Assembly: GCA_017433405.1 (NCBI GenBank)
Contig: JAFRHH010000009.1
Span: forward strand, 1 to 54,440
Source: Clostridia bacterium
Lineage (GTDB): Bacteria; Bacillota; Clostridia; Christensenellales; Aristaeellaceae
Direction of reading: 5' to 3'
Length of the DNA: 54,440 nucleotides
This document shows, in pieces, positions 1-8,114 of this stretch (position 1 is its first letter; every line of letters begins with the position of its first letter). The position numbers and the translations under genes are program-made. The notes under the pieces were generated by a model, which searched no databases, was not told where the DNA came from, and saw nothing but the letters and a program-made list of their open reading frames with translations.

Positions 1-3
1 GAT

Positions 4-19
4 GAGTTGCGTGCAACTC
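4..19. repeat. Short perfect inverted repeat
   Basis: GAGTTGC-GT-GCAACTC, a 7 bp perfect stem with a 2 nt loop. No T-run follows it on either strand, so it is not a convincing intrinsic terminator. It lies just upstream of the candidate promoter of the methyltransferase gene and could be an operator or the end of an upstream unit outside the window. Confidence 0.4.
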
Positions 20-32
20 CTCCTACCGTGCT

Positions 33-61
33 TTGTAGTGTGCCTCTCTCAAGCGTAGTAT
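33..61 (+). promoter_or_regulatory. Candidate sigma-A-type promoter of the TrmH-family gene
   Basis: TTGTAG (33-38) and TAGTAT (56-61) are separated by 17 bp. The methyltransferase start codon at 138 lies about 75 nt downstream. Each hexamer matches the consensus at four positions, so this is moderate evidence. Confidence 0.45.
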
Positions 62-137
62 ACCAGAAAGCGGGTAATTTTGCGGCTCCCGTTTTCATTC
101 CTATTTGTGCCGGTGCCGCACCGGCATGAGGATTAAG

Positions 138-875
138 ATGCCAGCTTTATCAGCCTACCGGTCCGAACTGGATTACAGCTACGCCCCGGGGATTTTTCCG
201 AGCATCGAGTGCCTGATGCACCGGCCGGAAAAGGTGCGGCGGCTGCTGGTGCATTCCGATTCCCGAAGCCGCTCCCGGGAGGGGCTGGAGCGCCTGCTCG
301 GCATGGCGGCGGATCTCGGAATCCGAATCGAGGAAGCCGATCGGGCCCTGGCCCGGATCAGCGGCAAGGAAAACTGCTATGCCGCCGCCGTTTTCGAAAA
401 GTTCCAGGATACCCTGTATCCCGCCCGGCCCCATGTGATGCTTCACTGCCCCGGGGATTCCGGCAACGTCGGAACGATTCTGCGAACCGCCCTGGGCTTC
501 GGCTTCGACGACGTCGCGCTGATCCGCCCCTGCGCGGACCTTTTTGATCCCAAGACCGTCCGGGCCAGCATGGGCAGCCTCTTCAGCCTCCGGGTTCACG
601 TTTTTGAGTCCTTCGAGGAATACCGCCGGGCCTATGCCTCCCGCGCCCTGTATCCCTTTATGCTGGACGCCTCCGTTCCGCTGGATACCGTGCTCCGCCG
701 CAGGCTGTCCCCGGAATTCACCCTGATCTTCGGCAACGAGGGCAGCGGCCTTCCGCCCGCCTTCGCGAAGCTGGGTACCCCGGTCCGGATTCCCAGCAAC
801 GACCGGGTCGATTCCCTGAACCTGGCGGTGGCCGCCGCCATCGGCATCTATGAGTTTTCCCAGGTGATCAAATAG
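138..875 (+). CDS. TrmH/SpoU-family RNA 2'-O-methyltransferase
   Basis: Predicted SAM-dependent RNA ribose methyltransferase of the SPOUT superfamily, 245 aa. All three SpoU motifs are visible: GNVGTILRTA near residue 109 (motif 1, with the catalytic-type Arg), FGNEGSGLP near 198 (motif 2) and DSLNLAVAAAI near 225 (motif 3). Together they form the trefoil-knot SAM site. The N-terminal ~100 residues look like the substrate-binding domain common in this family. The start at 138 is preferred over an in-frame ATG at 105 because GAGG lies 6-9 nt upstream and the 11 extra residues (Cys/Arg-rich) look non-genic. The target nucleotide cannot be told from the sequence. The 3' end overlaps by 28 bp a convergent gene remnant on the other strand. 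Confidence 0.85.
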   Translation: MPALSAYRSELDYSYAPGIFPSIECLMHRPEKVRRLLVHSDSRSRSREGLERLLGMAADLGIRIEEADRALARISGKENCYAAAVFEKFQDTLYPARPHVMLHCPGDSGNVGTILRTALGFGFDDVALIRPCADLFDPKTVRASMGSLFSLRVHVFESFEEYRRAYASRALYPFMLDASVPLDTVLRRRLSPEFTLIFGNEGSGLPPAFAKLGTPVRIPSNDRVDSLNLAVAAAIGIYEFSQVIK

Positions 876-1063
876 CCGACAAAATCCGGTTCCCCCGTAA
901 AGGGATTGACCGGCGCCTCCACCAGGCCCCGGAAGGCCAGGGTCGGTAAGTCCGCGTTGGTCATGAAATCCCCGCTGATCCGGAAGGGCCCCTTCTCGTT
1001 AAAATCCTTGACCAGCAGCAGCTCAATCGGCCCCGTAACCAGCTGCCGCAGCGCGTCCCCCAT
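848..1063 (-). pseudogene. Stand-alone C-terminal fragment, possibly of a membrane sulfatase/LTA-synthase-like protein
   Basis: A 71-codon frame with its own ATG and a good Shine-Dalgarno (GAGGAG, from a GTTCACAGAGGAG cassette at 1073-1091). The peptide contains FMTNADLP near residue 33 and APVNPFTGEPD near residue 50. I associate these with the extreme C-terminus of Clostridia sulfatase/phosphoglycerol-transferase-like envelope proteins, from memory and without high certainty. No catalytic domain is present. It starts 27 bp after the stop of the recQ-transglutaminase gene and runs 28 bp into the convergent methyltransferase gene. It is probably a 3' remnant of a deleted gene, now fitted with a new translation start; expression as a small peptide cannot be excluded. 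Confidence 0.45.
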
Positions 1064-1090
1064 GACTGTCCTCTCCTCTGTGAACGTCCG

Positions 1091-4000
1091 TTATTCCCTG
1101 TACCGGATCTCCGTCAGCGTCAGCCTTCTTTCCCCATACAGGGTATAGGTAAACCGCTCCACGCCGTAGCGCTGCACGCCGTCCAGCTCCGCCTGCCAGT
1201 CAAAGTCCCCCGCCAGCATCAGCCGGATCTCCGCCGGCTTTTCCGGAAGCCGCTCCGCCAGCGCCTCCCGCATCTCCCGGCTGTTTCTGACGGAAACCAG
1301 ACTGCCGTCGAAGCGCGGATTCCGCAGGAAAACGAGCCCGGTGCTTCCGTTATAGGTGCAGGTAAAGGGCGCCTCCAGCCGCGTCCGGCTCAGGAGATCC
1401 ATCAGGCCCTCCTGTCCTCCGCCCAGCAGGATCCGCGCCGTGGGGGCGTCAAACCGGATCGCGATTTCCGCCGGCGCTTCCGCCGCCAGGGAATCGATCC
1501 ATTCAGCCGCCTCCGCCGGGGATGCCGCCCGCAGGTACCGAAAGCCCTCCGGCATCAGCTCCGGCCAGTCCTCCCGGCACAGGTTCACCCATTCCTCCGC
1601 CTCCTCCGGCCAGAGATGATCCAGGGCCATGCTGACCGAGCCCCGGTTGTACCACAGCCAGGAACAGCCCTCCTGATCCCCGGAGCCGGCGATGCCCGTA
1701 TCGTCCCAGGTCAGATCCACCATGACCCACTGCCCCCGGATATGGATCAGGTTCCACATATGGCCCGCCTCTTCCCCGGTTCCAGCGGCGCCCCATCCGC
1801 TGAAGTACTGAACCTTCAGCCCCGCCAGCCGGCCCGTCAGAAAAAAGGCGTCCGAATAGCCGTCGCAGTTCGCAACCCCGCCGAGCAGCGCGCCGACGGC
1901 GCAGTCATCCTCGTTTTGCTCCACCCCGTCGTTTCCGTACCGGATCCGGCGGCAGAGCTCGTCGTGGATCATCCGCTCCTTCTCCAGCGCGGAACCCTCC
2001 GCCCTCGCGGCGATTTCCAGCGCCGCCGCCAGCGTGTCCCACTCCCGCCGGGACAGTTCCTCGCTCCGCCCGGTGCTGTACCAGGCCCAGATCTTCGCCC
2101 CCGCCATATAATCCAGGGTAGCCGCCTCAATCCGGTAGCCGCCGCCGGTGGTAATCAGCCGGCCGCTGTAGCCCGTCAGGCCGAAAAAGCAGAGCAGCCG
2201 GGAGCGGAATTCCTCATTGGTCCACAGCTCATAGATCCCCTTCGAGCAGGTAAAGGAAAAGGTTTCGGCGCCGCTTTCCGCGGTCTCCTGGATCAGCTCC
2301 GCCAGCTCCCGGACGTTCCCGACGGTTTCCGCCCGGGCCGCCGGAAGGCGCCCCGTCCAGGCCTGAAGCAGGGCCAGCGCCAGCAGGAGCAGCCCCAGCT
2401 TCTTCAGCCGGTGAAGGATGGCCCCCCGGGTCCGGCGATGGCTCTCCGCCAGCTCCCGGATGGGGATCTGCTTCTGAACCTCCCGCCGCAGCCGCTCGTC
2501 CTCCTCCGGCGTCCAGGGCTGGTACGCCGCCGGATTCCGGTATCGGTCAATCAGCTTCAGCATCCGGTCCCCGTAGCGGTTCGCCTTGAACAGGCCCATG
2601 CCCTCCACCGCCGCCAGCTCCTTTTTGGTCTCGGGCATCCGGCGGCAGAGGTCCCGCAGGGTCGCGTCGGAAAAGAGCGCGGAGGCGGCGATATACTCCT
2701 CGGCGGAAATCTGGTACCGAAGGCGCTTAAGGGCTTCGAACAGATCCGTCCCGCTGACGTCTTCCCCGTTCGCGGCCTCCCCGGCGGCGGATCGCTGCAG
2801 GACCAGTACCCGCCGCTGCCGGAAGAGCACCTCCTTCGATGACTCCGTCAGTTTCAGGATGCCCGTTCCATCCTCCGCCTTTTCCAGATAGCCTTGCCGC
2901 GTGAGCGCCCGGATCCAGTGGAGCACCTGCTCCTCCGTCTCCGCCTTCATCAGGCCGAAGGTCGTCAGCTCCTTTTCCGGGTCTTCTCCGCCGTATCCCT
3001 CCGGAACGATTCCCCGGAGCAGCTCCGCCGCGTCCTTCTCCCCCAGCCGCTGCCCCGTCCGCACGATATGGGACAGGATCATCTGGGCCTGGCGGGTGAT
3101 GTCGACATGCAGGCATTCCCCGACGCAGTTCGAGCAGTTTTCGCAGCGGTCCGGCGCTTTTTCCCCGAAATACCGCAGGATAAAGCCCCGAAGGCATTTC
3201 CTGCTCTTGCTGTAGAAGGCCATCTGTTTGAGCCGCTCTTCCTCCTTCGACCGGACCTCCGCCTGCTCCTCGGGCGTCAGCTCCGGGTTGGGATCGCTGT
3301 GTTCAATCAGCCAGCGGCCCGTGATAACATCCTGCCCGGCATACAGCAGGATGCAGTCCGCCTCGCAGCCGTCGCGGCCCGCCCGGCCCGCCTCCTGATA
3401 GTAGGCCTCCAGGCTTTTGGGCATGTTAAAGTGGATGACATAGGACACGTTCGATTTATCGATCCCCATGCCGAAGGCGTTCGTTGCCACCATGACCCGC
3501 TTCCGGTCGAAGAGGAAATCCTCCTGATTCTCCATCCGCTCCTTCTGCTCCAGCCCGGCATGGTAGCGGGTCGCCGGAAAGCCTTCCCGGATCAGCAGGG
3601 CATAGACCGACTCCACGTTCTTCCGCGTGGCGCAGTAGACGATCCCGGACTGGTGAAACCGGTCCCGCAGCAGGCCCAGCAGCTTTTCCTCCCGATCCCT
3701 CGGCTCATACACCGAATAGGTCAGATTCGGCCGGTCATAACCCGTGATCACCGTCTCCGGATCGGTAAGGCGCAGATGCTTTGTGATGTCCCGCTGCACC
3801 TGGGGCGTGGCCGTCGCCGTGAAGGCGCCGATCACCGGCCGTGCGGGCAGGGCCTCCACCAGCTCCGGAATCTTCAGATAGCTGGGCCGGAAATCCTGCC
3901 CCCACTGGGAAATACAGTGAGCCTCGTCCACCGCCAGCAGCGGAACGGTCAGCCGCCTGCACAGCGCCACAAACCCGGGCACCCGCAGCCGCTCCGGCGC

Positions 4001-5098
4001 CACATAGAGCAGCTTCAGCCTTCCGCTGTCCGCCAGACGGAGCAGCTCCCCGTATTCCCTTTCGCCGGTGGCGCTGTTCAGGCAGGCCGCGGCGATGCCC
4101 CTCCCCCGGAGGGCGCTGACCTGGTCCTTCATCAGGGAGATCAGCGGAGAGATCACGATCGTCGTCCCCGGCAGGAGCAGAGAGGGAATCTGGTAGCAGA
4201 TGGATTTCCCGGAACCCGTGGGCATCACCCCCAGCACATCCCGTCCCGCCATCAGATCCCGGATGATTTCCTCCTGTCCCTCCCGGAACTGCGTATAGCC
4301 AAACACCTCGGACAGCAGGCGCTGCGCCCGGAGTATCGTTTCTCCGGCCAATGCCGCCGGTCCCGCGGCAGCTTTTTCAAGCGTTTTTCCCGCCGGCGTT
4401 GCCTGCTCCGCGGCATTGTTCTTTACCGATGTTCCGACCGACACAGTCTCTTCTGGTTTTTTCCCCTGGTATCCCGGTTCGATGGGATTTTTCCCGGAAC
4501 GAGTCCCCGACGGTATTCTTTCAGCCCCTGCCTCCGATCCTTCCGGGGCCGCGTCTGCGTCTGTTCCCGTCAGGCTGTAGGCGCGGTAAAAGTTCTTCCA
4601 TTCATTGCCCATTTCCATATATTTCAGCAGGATTCCCGCGCAGGCCTGGCTGTCGCTGTCCGCCTGATGGTGATTCAGGGACAGCCCGAACAGGTCGCTC
4701 AGGGCATTCAGCCGGTGGCTCTTTCCGGGCAGCAGCTTCCGCCCGATCTGCACCGTACACAGATACCGAACCGACGGCTTCCAGGAAATCCCGTAAGCCC
4801 GGAGGCAGGCCTTCAGCACCCCCAGGTCGAACACCGCGTTATGCGCCACCAGCGTTCCGCTGCTCATCAGGGGTTCAATCTTCTCCCAGAGAGCGGGAAA
4901 AGTCGGCGCGTCCTGCACCATCTCCGGCCGGATCCCGGTCAGCTGGATATTGAAAGGGTCAAATCGACATTCCGGATTCACCAGCGAATAAAAGGAGTCG
5001 ACAATCCGCCCGTCCTCCACCACCGAAATCCCGATAGCGCTGATCCGGTTGTTGGCGGCATTCGGCGTTTCCACATCGAAGGCAATGAATCTGGCCAC
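1091..5098 (-). CDS. recQ: DEDDh exonuclease-RecQ helicase-HRDC-transglutaminase fusion protein
   Basis: A single open frame of 1335 aa. Residues 1-165 are a DnaQ-like 3'-5' exonuclease (FDVET at 7-11; VAHNAVFD near 85; a HHQADSD motif near 142). After a low-complexity linker (~175-255) comes a RecQ core: Walker A MPTGSGKS near 290, DEAH near 391, QEAGRAGRDG near 550, then a four-Cys zinc site (CLRGF...CENCSNC) and an HRDC domain near 800. A short HTH-like tail (PWTPEEDERLRREV) ends near 895, as in ordinary Clostridia RecQ proteins. The frame then runs straight into LKKLGLLLLALALLQAWTG...ARA, which looks exactly like a Sec signal peptide, and on into a transglutaminase-like domain with the Cys (ANCDGYSD, ~1075), His (GHMWN, ~1113) and Asp (VDLTWDD, ~1130) triad. 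The helicase part should unwind recombination intermediates. A secreted-type protease/transglutaminase domain on a cytosolic helicase makes little sense, so this is probably two genes merged by loss of the recQ stop and the next start. Confidence 0.85.
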   Translation of the reverse strand: MARFIAFDVETPNAANNRISAIGISVVEDGRIVDSFYSLVNPECRFDPFNIQLTGIRPEMVQDAPTFPALWEKIEPLMSSGTLVAHNAVFDLGVLKACLRAYGISWKPSVRYLCTVQIGRKLLPGKSHRLNALSDLFGLSLNHHQADSDSQACAGILLKYMEMGNEWKNFYRAYSLTGTDADAAPEGSEAGAERIPSGTRSGKNPIEPGYQGKKPEETVSVGTSVKNNAAEQATPAGKTLEKAAAGPAALAGETILRAQRLLSEVFGYTQFREGQEEIIRDLMAGRDVLGVMPTGSGKSICYQIPSLLLPGTTIVISPLISLMKDQVSALRGRGIAAACLNSATGEREYGELLRLADSGRLKLLYVAPERLRVPGFVALCRRLTVPLLAVDEAHCISQWGQDFRPSYLKIPELVEALPARPVIGAFTATATPQVQRDITKHLRLTDPETVITGYDRPNLTYSVYEPRDREEKLLGLLRDRFHQSGIVYCATRKNVESVYALLIREGFPATRYHAGLEQKERMENQEDFLFDRKRVMVATNAFGMGIDKSNVSYVIHFNMPKSLEAYYQEAGRAGRDGCEADCILLYAGQDVITGRWLIEHSDPNPELTPEEQAEVRSKEEERLKQMAFYSKSRKCLRGFILRYFGEKAPDRCENCSNCVGECLHVDITRQAQMILSHIVRTGQRLGEKDAAELLRGIVPEGYGGEDPEKELTTFGLMKAETEEQVLHWIRALTRQGYLEKAEDGTGILKLTESSKEVLFRQRRVLVLQRSAAGEAANGEDVSGTDLFEALKRLRYQISAEEYIAASALFSDATLRDLCRRMPETKKELAAVEGMGLFKANRYGDRMLKLIDRYRNPAAYQPWTPEEDERLRREVQKQIPIRELAESHRRTRGAILHRLKKLGLLLLALALLQAWTGRLPAARAETVGNVRELAELIQETAESGAETFSFTCSKGIYELWTNEEFRSRLLCFFGLTGYSGRLITTGGGYRIEAATLDYMAGAKIWAWYSTGRSEELSRREWDTLAAALEIAARAEGSALEKERMIHDELCRRIRYGNDGVEQNEDDCAVGALLGGVANCDGYSDAFFLTGRLAGLKVQYFSGWGAAGTGEEAGHMWNLIHIRGQWVMVDLTWDDTGIAGSGDQEGCSWLWYNRGSVSMALDHLWPEEAEEWVNLCREDWPELMPEGFRYLRAASPAEAAEWIDSLAAEAPAEIAIRFDAPTARILLGGGQEGLMDLLSRTRLEAPFTCTYNGSTGLVFLRNPRFDGSLVSVRNSREMREALAERLPEKPAEIRLMLAGDFDWQAELDGVQRYGVERFTYTLYGERRLTLTEIRYRE

Positions 5099-5143
5099 AG
5101 CCCGTTCTCCTCCCCGTCATTCGCTGGCAGCGTTCATACGCCT

Positions 5144-5173
5144 ATCATATCACAGGAAGGCGCCTTCTGTCAG
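5144..5173 (-). promoter_or_regulatory. recQ-fusion promoter with palindromic spacer
   Basis: On the minus strand CTGACA (-35, 5173-5168) and TATGAT (-10, 5149-5144) are 18 bp apart, about 50 nt before the recQ start. The spacer contains a 12 bp perfect palindrome, GAAGGCGCCTTC (5156-5167), placed where a bound repressor would block RNA polymerase. It does not match the GAAC-N4-GTTC LexA box of Bacillota, so the regulator is unknown. Confidence 0.5.
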
Positions 5174-5201
5174 AAAAAAACACGGATACAGGAAAATCCG
5201 A

Positions 5202-5231
5202 TTGCAAGAAACACCATGGTCATAGTAGAAT
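5202..5231 (+). promoter_or_regulatory. Candidate promoter of the MaoC-like gene
   Basis: TTGCAA (5202-5207) and TAGAAT (5226-5231) are 18 bp apart. The start codon at 5262 is 30 nt downstream with the strong Shine-Dalgarno AAAGGAGG in between. The arrangement is divergent from the recQ promoter. Confidence 0.55.
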
Positions 5232-5261
5232 GGGCCAGGTTTCGTCAAAGGAGGATGCCCC

Positions 5262-5744
5262 ATGTATTTTGAGGATATGAAGCTCGGTATGACCACCGAA
5301 ACGGCCCCGGCTGTGATCACCCTGGATAAGATGATTGCTTTCGCCAGAGATTATGATCCCATTCCCCTTCATACAGACGAAGAATATGCAAAAAAGACGC
5401 CCTTTGGAAAACTGATCGCTCCGGGCGTTATGTCGTTTATGTCCGTATGGGCCAGGTATCTGGAAGCGGATTTCTGCGGCGATGAACTGATCGCGGGAAA
5501 ATCCACAAAAATCGAATGGCTGAAGCCCGTATTCGCTGATGATGCGCTGATCGGGACGGTCACCATTACAAAGCTGACCAGGCGAAACGCGAAAAACGGT
5601 CTCGTGGAGATGACCGTGGAGGTGCGAAATCAAAACGGGGTTCTGGTTCTGACCGATGTCACGGAAGCGGTCGTGAAATGCAGGACGTCCGGTTCTGAGG
5701 ACTGCGCTTCCAGTCCGTCATCTGTCAAACCAGCGCAGAAATAG
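5262..5744 (+). CDS. MaoC-like hot-dog-fold dehydratase
   Basis: 160 aa, preceded by AAAGGAGGATGCCCC. The MaoC/(R)-specific enoyl-CoA hydratase fold is recognised from FARDYDPIPLHTDEEYAKK at residues 28-46, which carries the catalytic-type Asp and His of the hydratase signature, followed by PFGKLIAPGVMSF and a C-terminal VEVRNQNGVLVLT strand. Family members hydrate trans-2-enoyl-CoA or act on other acyl thioesters; the substrate is not evident here. After the domain end (~AVVKCR, residue 145) there is a 15-residue Ser-rich tail that is probably unstructured. It looks monocistronic, followed by a decayed region. Base composition is lower in GC than the neighbouring operons, possibly indicating acquisition. 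Confidence 0.75.
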   Translation: MYFEDMKLGMTTETAPAVITLDKMIAFARDYDPIPLHTDEEYAKKTPFGKLIAPGVMSFMSVWARYLEADFCGDELIAGKSTKIEWLKPVFADDALIGTVTITKLTRRNAKNGLVEMTVEVRNQNGVLVLTDVTEAVVKCRTSGSEDCASSPSSVKPAQK

Positions 5745-5793
5745 CTTCGGAAGTCTTAAAAGCTTTTCGAAAGCAGGATAATACTTAAACATC

Positions 5794-6102
5794 ATGGATC
5801 AGGATCATCGGTTTGAGGCGGCACTGAACGGGGATCCGCGCGAAAAGAGGCAGGAGGTGAAAACGATGTCCGAGTGGCTGACTAAAGACAAGGGTGCTCA
5901 GTGAGAGCGAGGAAAAGGGTGTAAAGCAGGGCTTAGAAAAGGCGTGAAGCAGGGCGTGAAGCAAGGCGTAGAACAAGGGGAAAACCGGCTGGGTTCGTTG
6001 ATGACGAAGCTGAAAGAGGTTGGGCGGACAGATGACGCGTTCCGCGCAGCAGCTGACCCGGATTATCGCAAGAAGCTTTATAAGGAATTCAAACTGGCCT
6101 GA
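5794..6102 (+). pseudogene. Decayed C-terminal remnant of an Rpn-family (PD-(D/E)XK) nuclease gene
   Basis: From ATG 5794 the frame reads ...KTMSEWLTKDKGAQ and stops at TGA. The reading then continues in other frames through a GVKQG-type repeat and resumes near 5940 as GVKQGVKQGVEQGENRLG..., ending FRAAADPDYRKKLYKEF and TGA at 6100-6102. Gly/Glu/Lys repeats followed by a short helical tail are typical of the C-terminus of Rpn recombination-promoting nucleases, compare the intact gene at 45345-46211. At least two frame changes and an internal stop are needed to read it, and the nuclease domain is absent. It marks an old mobile-gene scar between the MaoC and MATE genes. Confidence 0.65.
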
Positions 6103-6150
6103 GAACATCGCATCCCAGAGCCTTCATGTTGATCCTAATCACCTATGAAC

Positions 6151-6188
6151 CCACAAAGTCCCCGGCGTGAACGCCGGGGGCTTTGTGG
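6151..6188. terminator. Strong hairpin, possible bidirectional terminator
   Basis: CCACAAAG-t-CCCCGGCG-TGAA-CGCCGGGG-g-CTTTGTGG: a 16 bp stem, nearly perfect, with a TGAA tetraloop. There is no long U-run outside the stem, but the A/T-rich stem base (CACAAAG/CTTTGTG) could act like one. It sits between two decayed gene remnants, so it may also be a DNA-level repeat. Confidence 0.5.
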
Positions 6189-6389
6189 TATTGCTCCGAA
6201 AAGCCTTCCGTATTTATTTGGTCTCAACTGTCGGGTACAATCACCCCTCTGTTCAAGGCCATCATGAACGGCGACAGCAAAAACCCAGGCATCGTCACGA
6301 TCAAGCTGCTTTGCGACGGCCTGGGGATTTCGCTCTTTGACTTTTTTAATGCGGAAGACTTTCAATCTCTGGATCAGGAGCTCTGCTGA
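6183..6389 (+). pseudogene. N-terminally truncated XRE-family (Cro/CI-type HTH) regulator remnant
   Basis: A 68-codon frame whose recognisable part begins around residue 15 and includes KAIMNGDSKNPGIVTIKLLC and DGLGISLFDFF. That matches the second half of an XRE helix-turn-helix (recognition helix region plus the GxxLxxFF tail). The first two helices are missing and the first ~12 residues come from the hairpin at 6151-6188. There is no convincing Shine-Dalgarno. Best read as a broken regulator gene ending directly before the duplicated 3' end of the MATE gene. Confidence 0.55.
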
Positions 6390-6393
6390 AGGC

Positions 6394-6505
6394 TACAGGA
6401 CCGAGATCATTTTCCGGTCACAGCGGCGGTAGAACAAAAGGCAGACTGAATGTTACAGGACCGAGATCATTTTCTGGTCACAGCGGCGGTAGAACAAAAG
6501 GCAGA
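6394..6505 (-). repeat. 60 bp tandem duplication of the MATE gene 3' end
   Basis: The last ~52 bp of the MATE gene (6454-6505) are repeated at 6394-6445 with a 60 bp period. Only a few bases differ: one in the coding part (CAG to CGG on the coding strand), and the stop TAA (6455-6453) becomes TAG (6395-6393). Both copies end in an aligned stop codon followed by a related TTCAG. Confidence 0.9.
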
Positions 6506-7850
6506 TGACCAGGGAAACCGTCTCGGCGATCAGGAAGCTCCACCAGACCGCGTTGACGTCGCCCGTCAGGCGGGCCAGGAGCCAGGCCGAGGGCAGGAGT
6601 ATCGCCAGCTGGCGGCAGATGCTCAGGATCATGCTGTAAACGCCCTTGCCCACCGCCTGGAACACGGTCGAAAGTACGATGCCCACCGCCGCCATCGGGA
6701 AGCTGGTGGCGATGGCCCGGAAGGCCACAACGCCGATCCGACTCATCTGGGACGTCAGCTCCGGTTCCGCGTCGGATTCAAAGATCGCCATCAGCTGGCC
6801 GGGGAAAATCATAAAGATCAGCATGCCCACCAGCATGATCACCAGGGCCCAGGTCAGCGCCACCCTGATGCAGGAATAGATCCGTTCCCTGTTCCGGGCG
6901 CCGAAGTTGTAGCCGACGATGGCGATGATGCCGTTCGAGAGTCCGAAGACCGGCATGAAGATGAAGGACTGCAGCTTGAAATAGACCGCCATGACGTTCA
7001 GGGCCGCGTTGCTCTGGGCGAAGCCGGAGAGGATCGCGTTCATGCCCATGTTCATCACAGAACCGATCGCCTGCATCACGGTGCTGGGAAGACCCACCGC
7101 CACGATATCCCGGATCAGCGGGAGGCTGACCGCGAAGTCCTTCAGCCGCAGCAGCAGCTCCGGATTCTTCTTCTGATTCAGGATCAGGCCGACAACGGCG
7201 GAAGCCCACTGGCCGATCACCGTCGCGATCGCCGCGCCGGCGACGCCCATCCGCGGGCAGCCCAGCAGGCCGAAGATCATGATCGGATCCAGGACAATAT
7301 TCGTCACGGCGCCCACCAGTTGGGTCACCATGGAAAGCATCGTATTGCCGGTGGACTGCAGCATCCGCTCAAACACGATCGACAGGAAAAGGCCCGTGCT
7401 CCAGGTCATCACGATGGAAAGATAATCCACCCCGGTCCGCAGGATGGTATCCGCGTTCTGCAGATTGTCGGAAACGACCAGCTTCATCAGCGCGCCCGCC
7501 GCCGTCACGCCCAGGATCACGAAGATCAGGCTGCCGGCCACCTCAATCAGGATGCCGTTCCAGGCTGCCTTCCGGGCCTCCTCCGGCCGCCTCGCCCCCA
7601 GCTTCCGGCTCAGCAGGCTGTTGACGCCCGTCCCCATGCCGACGCTCAGCGCGATCATCAGCATCTGGAAAGGGAAGGCCAGGGACACCGAAGTCAGGCC
7701 GTTGGGGTCAAAGCGGGAGACGAAAATGCTGTCCACCACGTTGTAAAGCGCCTGAACCAGCATGGATATCATAATTGGAATACTGACCTTAGGAACCAGG
7801 CGTTTCATAGCCATGGTTCCAAGCATGGCGGAGCGGTCGGCGTGCTGCAT
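6453..7850 (-). CDS. MATE-family multidrug/Na+ antiporter
   Basis: 465 aa integral membrane protein of the MATE family, with about 12 hydrophobic segments in two six-helix halves. The N-terminal half begins VPKVSIPIMISMLVQALYNV and contains the DSIFVSRF and MGTGVNSLLSRKLG signatures typical of DinF/NorM-like exporters. It should extrude cationic drugs or metabolites in exchange for Na+ or H+ across the cytoplasmic membrane. The start at 7850 (ATG, AAGGGA 7 nt upstream) is preferred over the upstream ATG at 7904, which lacks a Shine-Dalgarno. It is transcribed alone from the promoter at 7947-7975, divergent from the GTPase-nuclease fusion. Its 3' end is tandemly duplicated just beyond the stop. 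Confidence 0.88.
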   Translation of the reverse strand: MQHADRSAMLGTMAMKRLVPKVSIPIMISMLVQALYNVVDSIFVSRFDPNGLTSVSLAFPFQMLMIALSVGMGTGVNSLLSRKLGARRPEEARKAAWNGILIEVAGSLIFVILGVTAAGALMKLVVSDNLQNADTILRTGVDYLSIVMTWSTGLFLSIVFERMLQSTGNTMLSMVTQLVGAVTNIVLDPIMIFGLLGCPRMGVAGAAIATVIGQWASAVVGLILNQKKNPELLLRLKDFAVSLPLIRDIVAVGLPSTVMQAIGSVMNMGMNAILSGFAQSNAALNVMAVYFKLQSFIFMPVFGLSNGIIAIVGYNFGARNRERIYSCIRVALTWALVIMLVGMLIFMIFPGQLMAIFESDAEPELTSQMSRIGVVAFRAIATSFPMAAVGIVLSTVFQAVGKGVYSMILSICRQLAILLPSAWLLARLTGDVNAVWWSFLIAETVSLVICLLFYRRCDQKMISVL

Positions 7851-7946
7851 CGGAGCGTCCCTTCTTTCATATAAAGAAGCCTCTTTCAGCACAGCAATCT
7901 GCACCTGGCTGCTGATAAGGCGTCCGCCTCATTTTGAGGCCCGGAT

Positions 7947-7975
7947 ACTGTAGCAGATTTTCCACAGCCCGTCAA
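7947..7975 (-). promoter_or_regulatory. MATE gene promoter
   Basis: Minus strand TTGACG (7975-7970) and TACAGT (7952-7947) with a 17 bp spacer. The gene starts about 100 nt downstream, and the leader includes GAAAGAGGCTTCTTT. Confidence 0.65.
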
Positions 7976-8014
7976 GATTCCATGTCAGGTTGCCTGGCAG
8001 GTTTCGCAGTTCGC

Positions 8015-8044
8015 TTGACCCCCTTCCTCTCTCTTTGGTACAAT
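8015..8044 (+). promoter_or_regulatory. Promoter of the GTPase-nuclease fusion gene
   Basis: TTGACC (8015-8020) and TACAAT (8039-8044) with an 18 bp spacer. The leader to the start at 8220 is about 170 nt. It contains a possible 7 bp stem ACCGGCT/AGCCGGT (8055-8083) and a complete ribosome-binding-site cassette. Confidence 0.65.
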
Positions 8045-8114
8045 AGACGCCGCGTACCGGCTTCTCAGGATGAATAGAGCCGGTATCTCGGAATGTTTCA
8101 GCAAGACAGCGAAA

